This document shows, one piece after another, positions 7,332 through 14,881 of a stretch of DNA of 20,024 nt; the first letter of the stretch is position 1, and every line of letters starts with the position of its first letter. The DNA is from Armatimonadota bacterium (GTDB lineage: Bacteria; Cloacimonadota; Cloacimonadia; Cloacimonadales; TCS61): contig JAUWNO010000004.1 in assembly GCA_030612605.1 (NCBI GenBank), positions 1 through 20,024 on the forward strand, given 5' to 3'. Under the pieces are notes generated by a model, which had not been told where the DNA came from, did no database searches, and worked only from the letters and a program-made list of their open reading frames with translations. Position numbers and translations under genes: made by a program.

Positions 7332-8633
7332 ATGAGCAAGATTATCAAAGTAAAAGCAAGGGAGATTTTAAATTCGCGAGGGTTCCCAACAGTAGAAGCT
7401 GAGGTTCATCTCGATTCCGGAATTATTGGAAGAGATGCTGTGCCCAGCGGAGCATCAACAGGAGAATATGAAGCATTAGAAATCACTGATGGCGATAAAA
7501 AAAGATATCAGGGTCGAGGTGTTCTGAATGCAGTAAAAAACGTGAATGATATAATTGCCTCTCACCTGATTGGATTTAATGACATCGATCAGGCATTGGT
7601 TGATAAAACAATGATAAAATTGGATGGCACTTCCAATAAAAGACAATTGGGTTCAAATGCGATTTTGGCGGTTTCACTGGCTTGTGCCAGAGCTGCTTCA
7701 GAAGATTTGAAAATTCCTTTATACAGATATCTTGGTGGCACGAATTCAAGAATTCTGCCAGTTCCACAAGCAAATATCATAAATGGCGGAAAACATGCAA
7801 ACAATGATGTTGACCTTCAGGAATTTATGATAATGCCAATTGGAGCACCCAATTTTAAAGAAGCACTTCGCATGGTTGCTGAGACTTTTCATACTCTGGG
7901 CAGAATTCTTAAAAAGAAAGGTTATGCGACCGCTGTTGGCGATGAAGGCGGTTATGCTCCAAACTTAAAATCGAGTGAAGAAGCATTGAAGATAATTATG
8001 GAAGCGATTGAATTATCAGGATTCAGGGCAGGAGAAGATATTTACATAGCTCTTGATCCTGCTGCCTCCACTTTTTATGAGGATGGTAAATATCACCTGA
8101 AGGCACAAAATGTCTTTTTATCTTCCGCAGAAATGGTGGATTTTTATGTTGATCTGGTAAATAGATATCCAATTATTTCGATTGAAGATGGACTGGATGA
8201 AAATGATTGGGAAGGCTGGAAACTTCTTACGGAGAAAATCGGTAGGGATGTGCAAATTGTGGGTGATGATTTATTCGTAACAAATGTGAAAAGACTAAAG
8301 AGAGGAATAGACGAGAAATCAGCAAATTCGATTTTGATAAAACTCAATCAAATTGGTACTCTTTCCGAAACATTGGATACGATAGAGATGGCAAAAACCG
8401 CAAAATTTACTTCAGTGATTTCTCATCGCAGCGGCGAAACCAGCGATTCATTTATTGCAGATTTGGCAGTTGCAGTCAATTCCGGTCAAATTAAAACCGG
8501 TTCGATTTGCCGCCAGGAAAGGATTACAAAATATAACCAGCTTTTGAGAATAGAAGAGGAGTTGGGCGATACAGCCAGATTTTTTGGCAAAGATATTTTC
8601 TTTAATCTAAAAGAATTCAGGAATTTTTCCTGA
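7332..8633 (+). CDS. eno: Enolase
   Basis: This 433-residue glycolytic enzyme interconverts 2-phosphoglycerate and phosphoenolpyruvate. The active-site segments are intact: PSGASTG at 38-44 (mobile loop), INGGKHANNDVDLQEFM, GDEGGYAPN from 203, the metal ligands E285 in SIEDGLDE and D312 in GDDLFVTN, then KLNQIGTLSE with the catalytic Lys, and SHRSGETSD. Length is exactly typical. An AGGAG lies six bases before the ATG. It stands after a 130-base gap and probably has its own promoter, with the lipoprotein gene following at 39 bases. Confidence 0.98.
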   Translation: MSKIIKVKAREILNSRGFPTVEAEVHLDSGIIGRDAVPSGASTGEYEALEITDGDKKRYQGRGVLNAVKNVNDIIASHLIGFNDIDQALVDKTMIKLDGTSNKRQLGSNAILAVSLACARAASEDLKIPLYRYLGGTNSRILPVPQANIINGGKHANNDVDLQEFMIMPIGAPNFKEALRMVAETFHTLGRILKKKGYATAVGDEGGYAPNLKSSEEALKIIMEAIELSGFRAGEDIYIALDPAASTFYEDGKYHLKAQNVFLSSAEMVDFYVDLVNRYPIISIEDGLDENDWEGWKLLTEKIGRDVQIVGDDLFVTNVKRLKRGIDEKSANSILIKLNQIGTLSETLDTIEMAKTAKFTSVISHRSGETSDSFIADLAVAVNSGQIKTGSICRQERITKYNQLLRIEEELGDTARFFGKDIFFNLKEFRNFS

Positions 8634-8672
8634 TCTCTATTCTTCTAAAAAACAGCGATTTTGGAGGAAGCG

Positions 8673-9308
8673 ATGAAAAAAATAATTTTAACAATTATTC
8701 CGATATTAATATTTTTGGGATGTTCCACAGAAGGTGATTTGAAAATCATAAACAAAACAAATCATAATATCTATTTTACTGTTAAAGGAACCGATTACAT
8801 TCTGGAAGGAGCGACTAGGACAGATTATCCATCCAAAACAATTACATTAGATTCAGGAAAGAAATTTTTATTCTTTGAAGGAGACGGAAAGAAGGTAAAC
8901 CTTCTTCTTGAAGGTGAAACATTTATGATGCAGCACGCAGATAATAATGGAGTTGGAACGGGTGAATTTGTGACAGAAACAGAGGTAACCATAAAGCCGG
9001 ATGAAACTACAAAGATTTATACCTGGCCTGCAACTCATGCCAGTGTAAAAGTCATCAATAATTCAGGGAAGGATATTGTTAACTTCTTTTATTATACCAG
9101 TTATGATCAGACATTAGTTTTTATGACAGATGATATTCCGGATGGAGAAACTTATTATTACCGTTTGAATTATGCAACGAATCAGGACTGGTTTTATTAT
9201 TGGTTTAAGATAGTTTATGATGATTTCACAGAGCAGACGTTTGGTGGAACAGATGCAGCTTTGTATTTAGATGAGCAGTTCCTGATTGATCTTGTTATGG
9301 GGGAGTGA
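8673..9308 (+). CDS. Predicted lipoprotein of unknown function with two related modules
   Basis: I place the start at the ATG at 8673 rather than the TTG at 8661, because the GGAGG (8663-8667) lies between them. The 211-residue product begins with a signal peptide, MKKIILTIIPILIFLGC, with a lipobox ending at C17. It is therefore probably a lipid-anchored envelope protein. The mature part is beta-rich and acidic and appears to hold two similar modules, one starting LKIINKTNHNIYF and the other VKVINNSGKDIVNFF. I recognise no named family. It may be cotranscribed with enolase or have its own promoter in the 39-base gap. Confidence 0.75.
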   Translation: MKKIILTIIPILIFLGCSTEGDLKIINKTNHNIYFTVKGTDYILEGATRTDYPSKTITLDSGKKFLFFEGDGKKVNLLLEGETFMMQHADNNGVGTGEFVTETEVTIKPDETTKIYTWPATHASVKVINNSGKDIVNFFYYTSYDQTLVFMTDDIPDGETYYYRLNYATNQDWFYYWFKIVYDDFTEQTFGGTDAALYLDEQFLIDLVMGE

Positions 9309-9351
9309 AAAAGTTATCAGTAAAATAAAGAGCGGAATGTACTATACTATC

Positions 9352-9412
9352 TGCTTAAAAACTACTGTCAAAATTACAGTTTATTTACTCAATGTAATTT
9401 AGCTTTTAAGCA
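9352..9412. terminator. Inverted repeat between convergent genes, possible bidirectional terminator
   Basis: TGCTTAAAA (9352-9360) and TTTTAAGCA (9404-9412) are perfect inverted 9-mers. Inside them ACTGT (9364-9368) pairs with ACAGT (9376-9380), and an alternative ATTACA/TGTAAT pairing exists. The element lies in the 114-base gap where the plus-strand lipoprotein gene and the minus-strand sugar operon converge. The stem is A+T-rich and T runs are short, so terminator function is likely from position but not certain. Confidence 0.5.
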
Positions 9413-9422
9413 AAGTAATTCG

Positions 9423-10829
9423 TTAATCATTTCGAATAAAAATATCTTCATATTTATCAGAAGGATGATAGTTTTTACTTATTGTTTCGTTATTCATATT
9501 TTTGATATAATAATTAGATATGATTTTAGGTTTATGTTTGTCAATTAATTTGTAAATGTCATAATTGTATTCGAAAAGAGTTTTATAAGCAGCTAACGCA
9601 CCAGTTTTGGGTCTAACGCTAAACCAAAAAAAATCGATATCTTTATTAAAAATATTAAATAAGATATTTCCATCATACACATAATCATTTCCATTTGTTT
9701 TGGATAAAACATATTTTATCTTTTCTAGTTGATTAACATTTGTATTAAATTTAAGGTTTTCACAAAGGCGAAAACCCGGGAGCACCGTTGATATCAAAAT
9801 AATGGCAATTATTGCAATTTTTTTATTGATAACTTTGATAACCCCAAATCCAGCTATTATTGCCATTAAGGGAAAAAACAGCATATAATATTGTGGATAT
9901 GGTGCTTTTATCAGGAAAAGTGAGAGCAAAAGCATAAGCGAGAGTAAGCAAAATTCCTTAAAAATATATTTTTGCGAAAAAATCAGACCGATTAGAAAAA
10001 ATGACCACAAAAGAGTATTCATTTTAAATGATTCCAACAAACCATAAAAAAAGAAATAAAATGATTTTGTGAATTTCATATTGATAATCCAATTATACAG
10101 AACGTAATTAGAAAAATACCCATTATGTAGCAAATAAAGCAGATATGGAGTTAATGTGAAAATGAAAAATATCCAATAGATAAATATTTGTTTAAATGTG
10201 GTTTTGTTTTTATAAAGCCGAATTAACTGAAAAAATAGAATGCAAAGTATGAGAAATACTGCTTTTTGAAGAAACAAGAAAGAAAGCCCTAAAGATAATG
10301 CGCTTAACACAGTATATTTTGATGAATTTCCTTTAAGTTGAATAATAAAAAAATATATTGCAAGAAGTCCAAATAAAACTTGTAAAATGTCTGGTCTTAT
10401 TTCAATCGCTTTATTAAAAAAAAAGGTTGAGGAAGATAGAAAGATTAAGCTAATTAATCCAATTTTTTTATCATCAAACAGCAAAATGGCTAAATTATAA
10501 GTAATTAATAATAATAAAAGAAATAAGAGATATGCAATTATTCTCAAAAAAAGAATCGTGAAAAGGGTTTCGCCAAAAATCTTTATTATTGGTATCATCA
10601 AATAATATGAAAAAGGATGATGGTGCTGGAAAAAATCTATATATATTGTTTCTCCATTTAGCATTTTCCAAGATGAATGGATGGCTTCAAATTCGTCGTG
10701 ATTAAAATACCTAAATAGAGAATTAAAAAAGATCAATATTAACACAACTCCGAGTATAAAATAAAAAGAGTTATCTAAAATTCTCTTTTTGAATTCGCCA
10801 CTATTCTTCATGATATTCATCTTCTGCAT
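9423..10829 (-). CDS. GT39-like (GT-C fold) membrane glycosyltransferase
   Basis: This polytopic protein of up to 468 residues has about ten hydrophobic segments. Its first large outer loop has the family signature: an HDE motif at 44-46, then WKMLNGETIYIDFFQHHHP ending near 72. This matches the 'DE...aw..l..G..pY.d....hpP' pattern of GT39/ArnT-like enzymes that transfer sugars from polyprenyl-phosphate donors at the outer membrane face. The acidic residues (D45, E46, D65) are the likely catalytic/metal residues. It is the last gene of the minus-strand sugar operon and overlaps the stop of the preceding gene by 29 bases. ATGs at residues 4 and 7 are possible starts. The gene is visibly richer in A+T than the housekeeping genes. 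The acceptor is unknown. Confidence 0.8.
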   Translation of the reverse strand: MQKMNIMKNSGEFKKRILDNSFYFILGVVLILIFFNSLFRYFNHDEFEAIHSSWKMLNGETIYIDFFQHHHPFSYYLMIPIIKIFGETLFTILFLRIIAYLLFLLLLLITYNLAILLFDDKKIGLISLIFLSSSTFFFNKAIEIRPDILQVLFGLLAIYFFIIQLKGNSSKYTVLSALSLGLSFLFLQKAVFLILCILFFQLIRLYKNKTTFKQIFIYWIFFIFTLTPYLLYLLHNGYFSNYVLYNWIINMKFTKSFYFFFYGLLESFKMNTLLWSFFLIGLIFSQKYIFKEFCLLSLMLLLSLFLIKAPYPQYYMLFFPLMAIIAGFGVIKVINKKIAIIAIILISTVLPGFRLCENLKFNTNVNQLEKIKYVLSKTNGNDYVYDGNILFNIFNKDIDFFWFSVRPKTGALAAYKTLFEYNYDIYKLIDKHKPKIISNYYIKNMNNETISKNYHPSDKYEDIFIRND

Positions 10830-12378
10830 TAACTTGCCAAATGTTGTCTTTCGATTTCTTTTTATTTATTATATTTTCTACAGCAACCATAGCTGTTAGC
10901 ATTGAATGGTCTGCATTATTGTATCTGTGCATTCCATTTCTACCTATCAAAAACAGATTCTCGATTTTATCTGTAAAATCTCTGATAACGTGAAAATTAT
11001 CATAAGTTCCGAAATATGCAGGATAAGTTTTAGGCATCCTTAGCACTGTGCTATCTAAGACATCCTCCTTTTCAATAATATTAATTTTAATCAATTCTTC
11101 AATTGCAAAATTAGTGAGTTTGGAGTCAGGTTTATTCCAGAGGTCATCACCTTCATTGCAAAAATATTCTAATCCTATCCATATTGTGTCAGGATCTTTA
11201 ACCATATAAGGACTCCAGTTATTAAATATTTGCAATCTTCCGAGTTTTACATCCTTTTCTTGGATATATATCCAGTTATCAGGTATGATATTATTAATAG
11301 TCTTTATTTTTGTTTCATTGGAAATTTTAAGTTTTTTTAAAAGAACACCGACAGTTATGAAATCTCGATAAACAAGTCCATCGGAAACATTTCTAACATC
11401 AACTGGTACTTTTGAACCCATAGCCTGAACTAATTCTTTAACCGGCATTGTTGAAAAAACATAATCACTCGTTAAGTTCTTTATTTCACCAGTCTCATAT
11501 TTGTTAATTTTAATTTCTGTTATTTTTTTATTTTGTATTTTTAATTCAATTACTTTATTTTGTAGATGTACTTCACCTCCTTTTTGTGTTATTTTTTTCG
11601 CAACTTCTTCCCATAGTTGTCCAGGGCCAAATTTAGGATACATAAACTGTTCGATTAAAGAAGTTTCTGTTTTTTTTTGATTTATTGATTTATCTTTTCT
11701 AAAAGAATTCTTAATTGCATGAGTTATTGATTTTGTGATAGATAAGCCTTTAATGCGTTGAGCACCCCAGTCTGGTCTTATTTTACTACACGGCACACCC
11801 CATACCTTTTCCGTGTAGTCCTTAAAAAAGGTAAGATATAATTCTCGACCGAATCTGTTGGTAAAAAAATCTTCAATAGAATTTTCATTCTTGATAGGAA
11901 AAAGTTTTGCTTTAATATAACTCAATCCGATCTTGACAAGCCTAATCGCACCAAGATTTTTAAAGGTATTCCATTTAAGGGAAATGGGGTAGTCGAAAAA
12001 GGAGCGAAGGAAAAATATTCTTGAAAGGCGATTACGCCTTAACATTACAAGATTTGTTTTCTTTGGATCGGGAGCATTATCTTTTTTGGATAGAACTATA
12101 TCTCTACGCAGAATAATATCATCTTTAGATGGAGATCCCTGTAAGGGAAGAATGTTTTGCCACCAGTTCATAACTCTACCAGATTTAGAGAAGAACCTAT
12201 GTCCGCCAATATCCATGCGGTTGCCTTTATAGTTAACTGTTTTTGATATACCTCCAATGTCTTGTGTCATCTCAAAAACAATTGGTTTGATATCTGTTTT
12301 ATCAAGAAGTTCATAGGCTGCAGTAAGTCCAGCAGGTCCAGCTCCAATTATGATTGCTGTTTTTTTAGCTTTCACCAT
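10801..12378 (-). CDS. FAD-dependent oxidoreductase, UDP-galactopyranose mutase/amine-oxidase-like
   Basis: This 525-residue flavoprotein has an N-terminal Rossmann FAD motif GAGPAG at 12-17, with a glutamate at 36 to bind ribose. The second FAD-contact element is near the C-terminus (LFLIGRNGMHRYNNADHSML). The region GGISKTVNYKGNRMDIGGHRFF is typical of flavoproteins found in polysaccharide clusters and related to UDP-galactopyranose mutase and protoporphyrinogen oxidase. The exact reaction (redox or non-redox sugar rearrangement) cannot be read from sequence. It follows the SDR gene by nine bases and overlaps the GT39-like gene. A role in making or modifying the sugar carried by this operon is inferred. 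Confidence 0.8.
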   Translation of the reverse strand: MVKAKKTAIIIGAGPAGLTAAYELLDKTDIKPIVFEMTQDIGGISKTVNYKGNRMDIGGHRFFSKSGRVMNWWQNILPLQGSPSKDDIILRRDIVLSKKDNAPDPKKTNLVMLRRNRLSRIFFLRSFFDYPISLKWNTFKNLGAIRLVKIGLSYIKAKLFPIKNENSIEDFFTNRFGRELYLTFFKDYTEKVWGVPCSKIRPDWGAQRIKGLSITKSITHAIKNSFRKDKSINQKKTETSLIEQFMYPKFGPGQLWEEVAKKITQKGGEVHLQNKVIELKIQNKKITEIKINKYETGEIKNLTSDYVFSTMPVKELVQAMGSKVPVDVRNVSDGLVYRDFITVGVLLKKLKISNETKIKTINNIIPDNWIYIQEKDVKLGRLQIFNNWSPYMVKDPDTIWIGLEYFCNEGDDLWNKPDSKLTNFAIEELIKINIIEKEDVLDSTVLRMPKTYPAYFGTYDNFHVIRDFTDKIENLFLIGRNGMHRYNNADHSMLTAMVAVENIINKKKSKDNIWQVNAEDEYHEE

Positions 12379-12387
12379 AACTTTTCT

Positions 12388-13425
12388 TCATGAAATCCAT
12401 TTTAAAAGTCTAATAATTCCCATTTTGGCTGCTTGCTTATGAGCAGACACATCTTTTCTATTTTTAATATCATAGATATTCTTGTGATAATATTCGTATG
12501 CCTTATATAGCATCTCTTCATTTGTTAATGTCGGTTTCCAGTTAAGTTCATTTTTAATTCTTTTAGTATCAAAAATAAAATCTTCTGCTATCATTTTATA
12601 TTGATAAGGACCAAGAGGAGACATATTAAGTTTATATGCCAATTTCATCAAAAAGATAGTTGATTTTCTAGGCAACGATGCTACTTTCGCCCCTGTTTGA
12701 GCCTTACCAATTACATAATTGTAAACATCTCGAAATGACTTTACATTATCAGATCCAATATTAAGTATTTTTGTTTGGTTATAGCTTAGTACTTGCTTGC
12801 AAGCAGTGATTAGATCCTTAGCGTAGATAAATTGGTACACATTATCTCCTCCCCCAACAACCCAAATTTTTCTGCCTTCATTAATAAACTCAAAAAGAAT
12901 AGATAGCAAACCTAAACGCCCCTCATCCATAATAGTCGGGCATCTAAAAATTACAGAATTAAAGTAATCTTTGTATTCCTCTAAAATCTTTTCACCTTCC
13001 CATTTAGATTTTCCATAAATTTCTATCGGTTTAGGCATATCTTCTTCTTTGACCGGTCTGCCAAAGTTCTCTGCCCACAAACAATTTGAAGAAGTAAATA
13101 CTACTTTAGGAATATTATATTTTTTTGCAATCTCTGCAATATTTCTTGTTCCATCAACATTTGAAGTCCATAAAAAGTTTTTGTCTTTAATTGCGTGAGC
13201 AAGAATTGCCGCACAATGAAAAATAGCATCAAATTGTGTTTCTCTACAAATTTTATCCAGTAAAGGAATGTTTCGGATATCACCTTGAACTGCTTTCAGG
13301 TTACTATGAGCATGATTATCTCGCACAAGATCAATACTAACACAATAATATCCATCATTTAGAAGTTCTTTCTTTAAAAGTTCTCCAAAAAAGCCTGCGC
13401 CACCAGTTATTAAAACATTTTTCAT
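12388..13425 (-). CDS. NAD-dependent epimerase/dehydratase (extended SDR)
   Basis: This 345-residue extended short-chain dehydrogenase carries a Rossmann G-x2-G-x2-G motif (G8, G11, G14), an acidic residue after strand 2 (ID32), the TSS active-site serine segment at 111-113 and the catalytic Y137-x3-K141 (YGKSK). Members act on nucleotide sugars, and this one resembles epimerases of the UDP-glucose 4-epimerase/GDP-mannose group. It starts inside the gtrA stop (ATGA overlap) with AAGGAG eight bases upstream, so translation is coupled to gtrA. Its substrate cannot be assigned, and the last ~35 residues are basic. Confidence 0.88.
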   Translation of the reverse strand: MKNVLITGGAGFFGELLKKELLNDGYYCVSIDLVRDNHAHSNLKAVQGDIRNIPLLDKICRETQFDAIFHCAAILAHAIKDKNFLWTSNVDGTRNIAEIAKKYNIPKVVFTSSNCLWAENFGRPVKEEDMPKPIEIYGKSKWEGEKILEEYKDYFNSVIFRCPTIMDEGRLGLLSILFEFINEGRKIWVVGGGDNVYQFIYAKDLITACKQVLSYNQTKILNIGSDNVKSFRDVYNYVIGKAQTGAKVASLPRKSTIFLMKLAYKLNMSPLGPYQYKMIAEDFIFDTKRIKNELNWKPTLTNEEMLYKAYEYYHKNIYDIKNRKDVSAHKQAAKMGIIRLLKWIS

Positions 13426-13874
13426 CGCTGCTCCTTTTTTATTTTGCTTCTCAAATTGAAGTTTCCATTAAATGCATAAAATTTAATGAGGGTAAAATTT
13501 ACTAAAAAGGCACTTCCAGTTGCTATTATTTTACTTATCATCATATATTTAATATTAATAACTTCTACCAAAAGAATCATTACCAATTCATTCATTATCA
13601 AACCACCAATACTTGATAAATAATGACGAACACAGGCTCTAACTATTGTTAAAGATTTTCTTTCAAATACGAAGTAATTGCAAATAACAAAATTAGTTAA
13701 AGTTCCCAAGGTGAAACTAAAAAATATTGCTAATCGATAATCAATACTAAATATTTTAATAAAAACACCGAAAGATCCAATGTCAACCGAAGCCGCTATA
13801 CCTCCAACAAAAGTATATCGAAATAATTGAATAAATGTATTGTTTGTTTTGTTTTTAAATAATTTATTTATCAT
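13422..13874 (-). CDS. GtrA family membrane protein (putative lipid-linked sugar flippase)
   Basis: I take the ATG at 13874 as start, since AAAGG lies six bases before it; a TTG at 13892 would extend it by six residues. The 150-residue product has four hydrophobic segments and the GtrA signature (FRYTFVGGIAASVDIGSF, GTLTNFVICNYFVFERKS). GtrA proteins are thought to move polyprenyl-phosphate-linked sugars across the membrane. It overlaps the SDR gene by four bases. The bases just upstream are not normal leader but a decayed piece of the gene at 14882-16006, which stays in frame with gtrA for about 30 codons without an ATG. Confidence 0.87.
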   Translation of the reverse strand: MINKLFKNKTNNTFIQLFRYTFVGGIAASVDIGSFGVFIKIFSIDYRLAIFFSFTLGTLTNFVICNYFVFERKSLTIVRACVRHYLSSIGGLIMNELVMILLVEVINIKYMMISKIIATGSAFLVNFTLIKFYAFNGNFNLRSKIKKEQR

Positions 13875-13886
13875 ATCATACCTTTG

Positions 13887-13992
13887 CACCAACGCGATTT
13901 GAGTAATACCGTAAAGCGATGCTTTATGACCATCGAATCTTTTTAGAAGTTCTAAAGTCTTTTTAGCGATTTTAATCTTACCAAATCCTTTT
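13887..13992 (-). pseudogene. Decayed fragment duplicating codons ~252-283 of the barrel/KOW gene (14882-16006)
   Basis: This stretch aligns with 15148-15254 on the same strand. From 13898 to 13992 I count about 10 mismatches in 95 bases, and there is one single-base deletion near the gtrA end. Read on the minus strand it encodes FGKIKIAKKTLELLKRF then DGHKASLYGITQI. The intact gene has FGNIKMAKKTLGLLKKF then AGHKASLHGITQI. A TGA stop and a frame break lie at its upstream edge, and it runs into the gtrA leader at the other edge. Several amino-acid changes within ~31 codons suggest relaxed constraint. It fills nearly all of the gap between the methyltransferase and gtrA genes. Confidence 0.85.
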
Positions 13993-14001
13993 CAGGTTTG
14001 G

Positions 14002-14610
14002 TTATTTTAGCTTTGAACTTTTTTCTAAAACCCAAAGAGTATCAACCAATTTTTCAATTCCGCCACTTTCATCTACAGCTTTCACAACTCCAGGCATATT
14101 TTCTACATAATCATGACCACAGATTACATCGGCTCCAACAGATAAAGCCCAGTCAATATCTTCCTTTGTAGCTTCATAAGAATGATCTGCATCTAAAAAA
14201 ACCATCTCAGGGCTTGGTCCTTTATATTCTTCATAGAACTTTTTTTTATCCACCACAACAATTTTAACATTGAGTTTTTCGATTGTATCAGCAAGAGAAA
14301 TTTTTGCGATTCGCTTATGATGTTCGTTAGTCAAACCGCAAGGATTCCAACAAAATATGTCGACTGTTAAAAGCTCTTGTTTCTTTCTCATATTCTCAGC
14401 GATAACGCGCGTTGACCGACCAAATAGTGTGCCAATCTCAATAATTGGTCGGTTTGTATTAAGTTTTCGTGTGATTTCTCCAAGAAATCGGGCTTCACGT
14501 ATTCCTATCTGTCCTTTAGTAGCGAACGGAACCAACAATGAATCTACAAAATGATTTCTTAACTTGTCGTATATGCCGATGATTCTAATAACTTTTCCAA
14601 TTATTGACAT
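14002..14610 (-). CDS. Class I SAM-dependent methyltransferase (Methyltransf_24 type)
   Basis: This 202-residue protein has the SAM-binding motif I EIGTLFGRST from 58, an acidic motif II (LLTVDIF, 80-86), the FLDADHSYEATKEDI segment at 138-152 characteristic of this family, and a later CGHDYVENMPGVVKAVDE segment. Such enzymes often sit in polysaccharide clusters and methylate sugars or related small molecules; the substrate here is not known. An AGAGGAAG lies roughly ten bases before the ATG. It is the first gene of the minus-strand sugar operon, behind a ~270-base non-coding gap. Confidence 0.82.
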   Translation of the reverse strand: MSIIGKVIRIIGIYDKLRNHFVDSLLVPFATKGQIGIREARFLGEITRKLNTNRPIIEIGTLFGRSTRVIAENMRKKQELLTVDIFCWNPCGLTNEHHKRIAKISLADTIEKLNVKIVVVDKKKFYEEYKGPSPEMVFLDADHSYEATKEDIDWALSVGADVICGHDYVENMPGVVKAVDESGGIEKLVDTLWVLEKSSKLK

Positions 14611-14678
14611 GGGCTTGTTCTTCCTCTGATTGAAGAGACATCTAACGGTAATGCATAGGTAAGGAACATTGTTAGCAA

Positions 14679-14696
14679 ACCAAGGTTAATCTTGGT
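14679..14696. promoter_or_regulatory. Perfect 6-bp inverted repeat in the leader of the sugar operon
   Basis: ACCAAG and CTTGGT flank the six bases GTTAAT. The element lies about 70 bases upstream of the methyltransferase ATG. On the minus strand a TATAAT (14737-14742) lies upstream of it, with a weak TGCAAA box about 16-17 bases further back. The repeat would then lie in the 5' leader or overlap the start region, as an operator or small RNA hairpin. The promoter call is weak; the inverted repeat itself is exact. Confidence 0.35.
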
Positions 14697-14797
14697 ATAA
14701 ATGTTAATAATTAATTCAATATTTTTTTTTGTATTCATTATATTTTACACATTTCAGTTTTGCACGCTATTGTCAACGGAATTTTGTCTTTGCATTA

Positions 14798-14830
14798 AAA
14801 AAAGTCCAGCTTAACAAGCAGGACTTTTTT
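14798..14830. terminator. Intrinsic terminator, symmetric (works on either strand in principle)
   Basis: AAAAAAGTCC (14798-14807) pairs with GGACTTTTTT (14821-14830), with two more G-C pairs inside after one mismatch and a TTAACAA loop. The T run at the end and the A run at the start make it a good terminator in both directions. It lies about 50 bases past the stop of the barrel/KOW gene on the minus strand and so ends that transcription unit before the sugar operon begins. Confidence 0.85.
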
Positions 14831-14881
14831 AACATTCAATAGCAGAAATCTGTATCTTTTAATTATAGGATATTTTTTTAT

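Noticed and set aside
8661..8672. TTG start for the lipoprotein, four codons upstream
   Set aside because: The GGAGG Shine-Dalgarno lies within these codons and the ATG at 8673 begins a clean lipoprotein signal peptide.
13875..13992. gtrA fused to the upstream gene fragment
   Set aside because: The frame is open but has no ATG before 13874, a stop closes it upstream, and AAAGG sits correctly before the ATG at 13874.
14771..14776. TTGACA on the minus strand as a -35 box
   Set aside because: The nearest -10-like boxes are 23 and 28 bases away, too far for a standard promoter.
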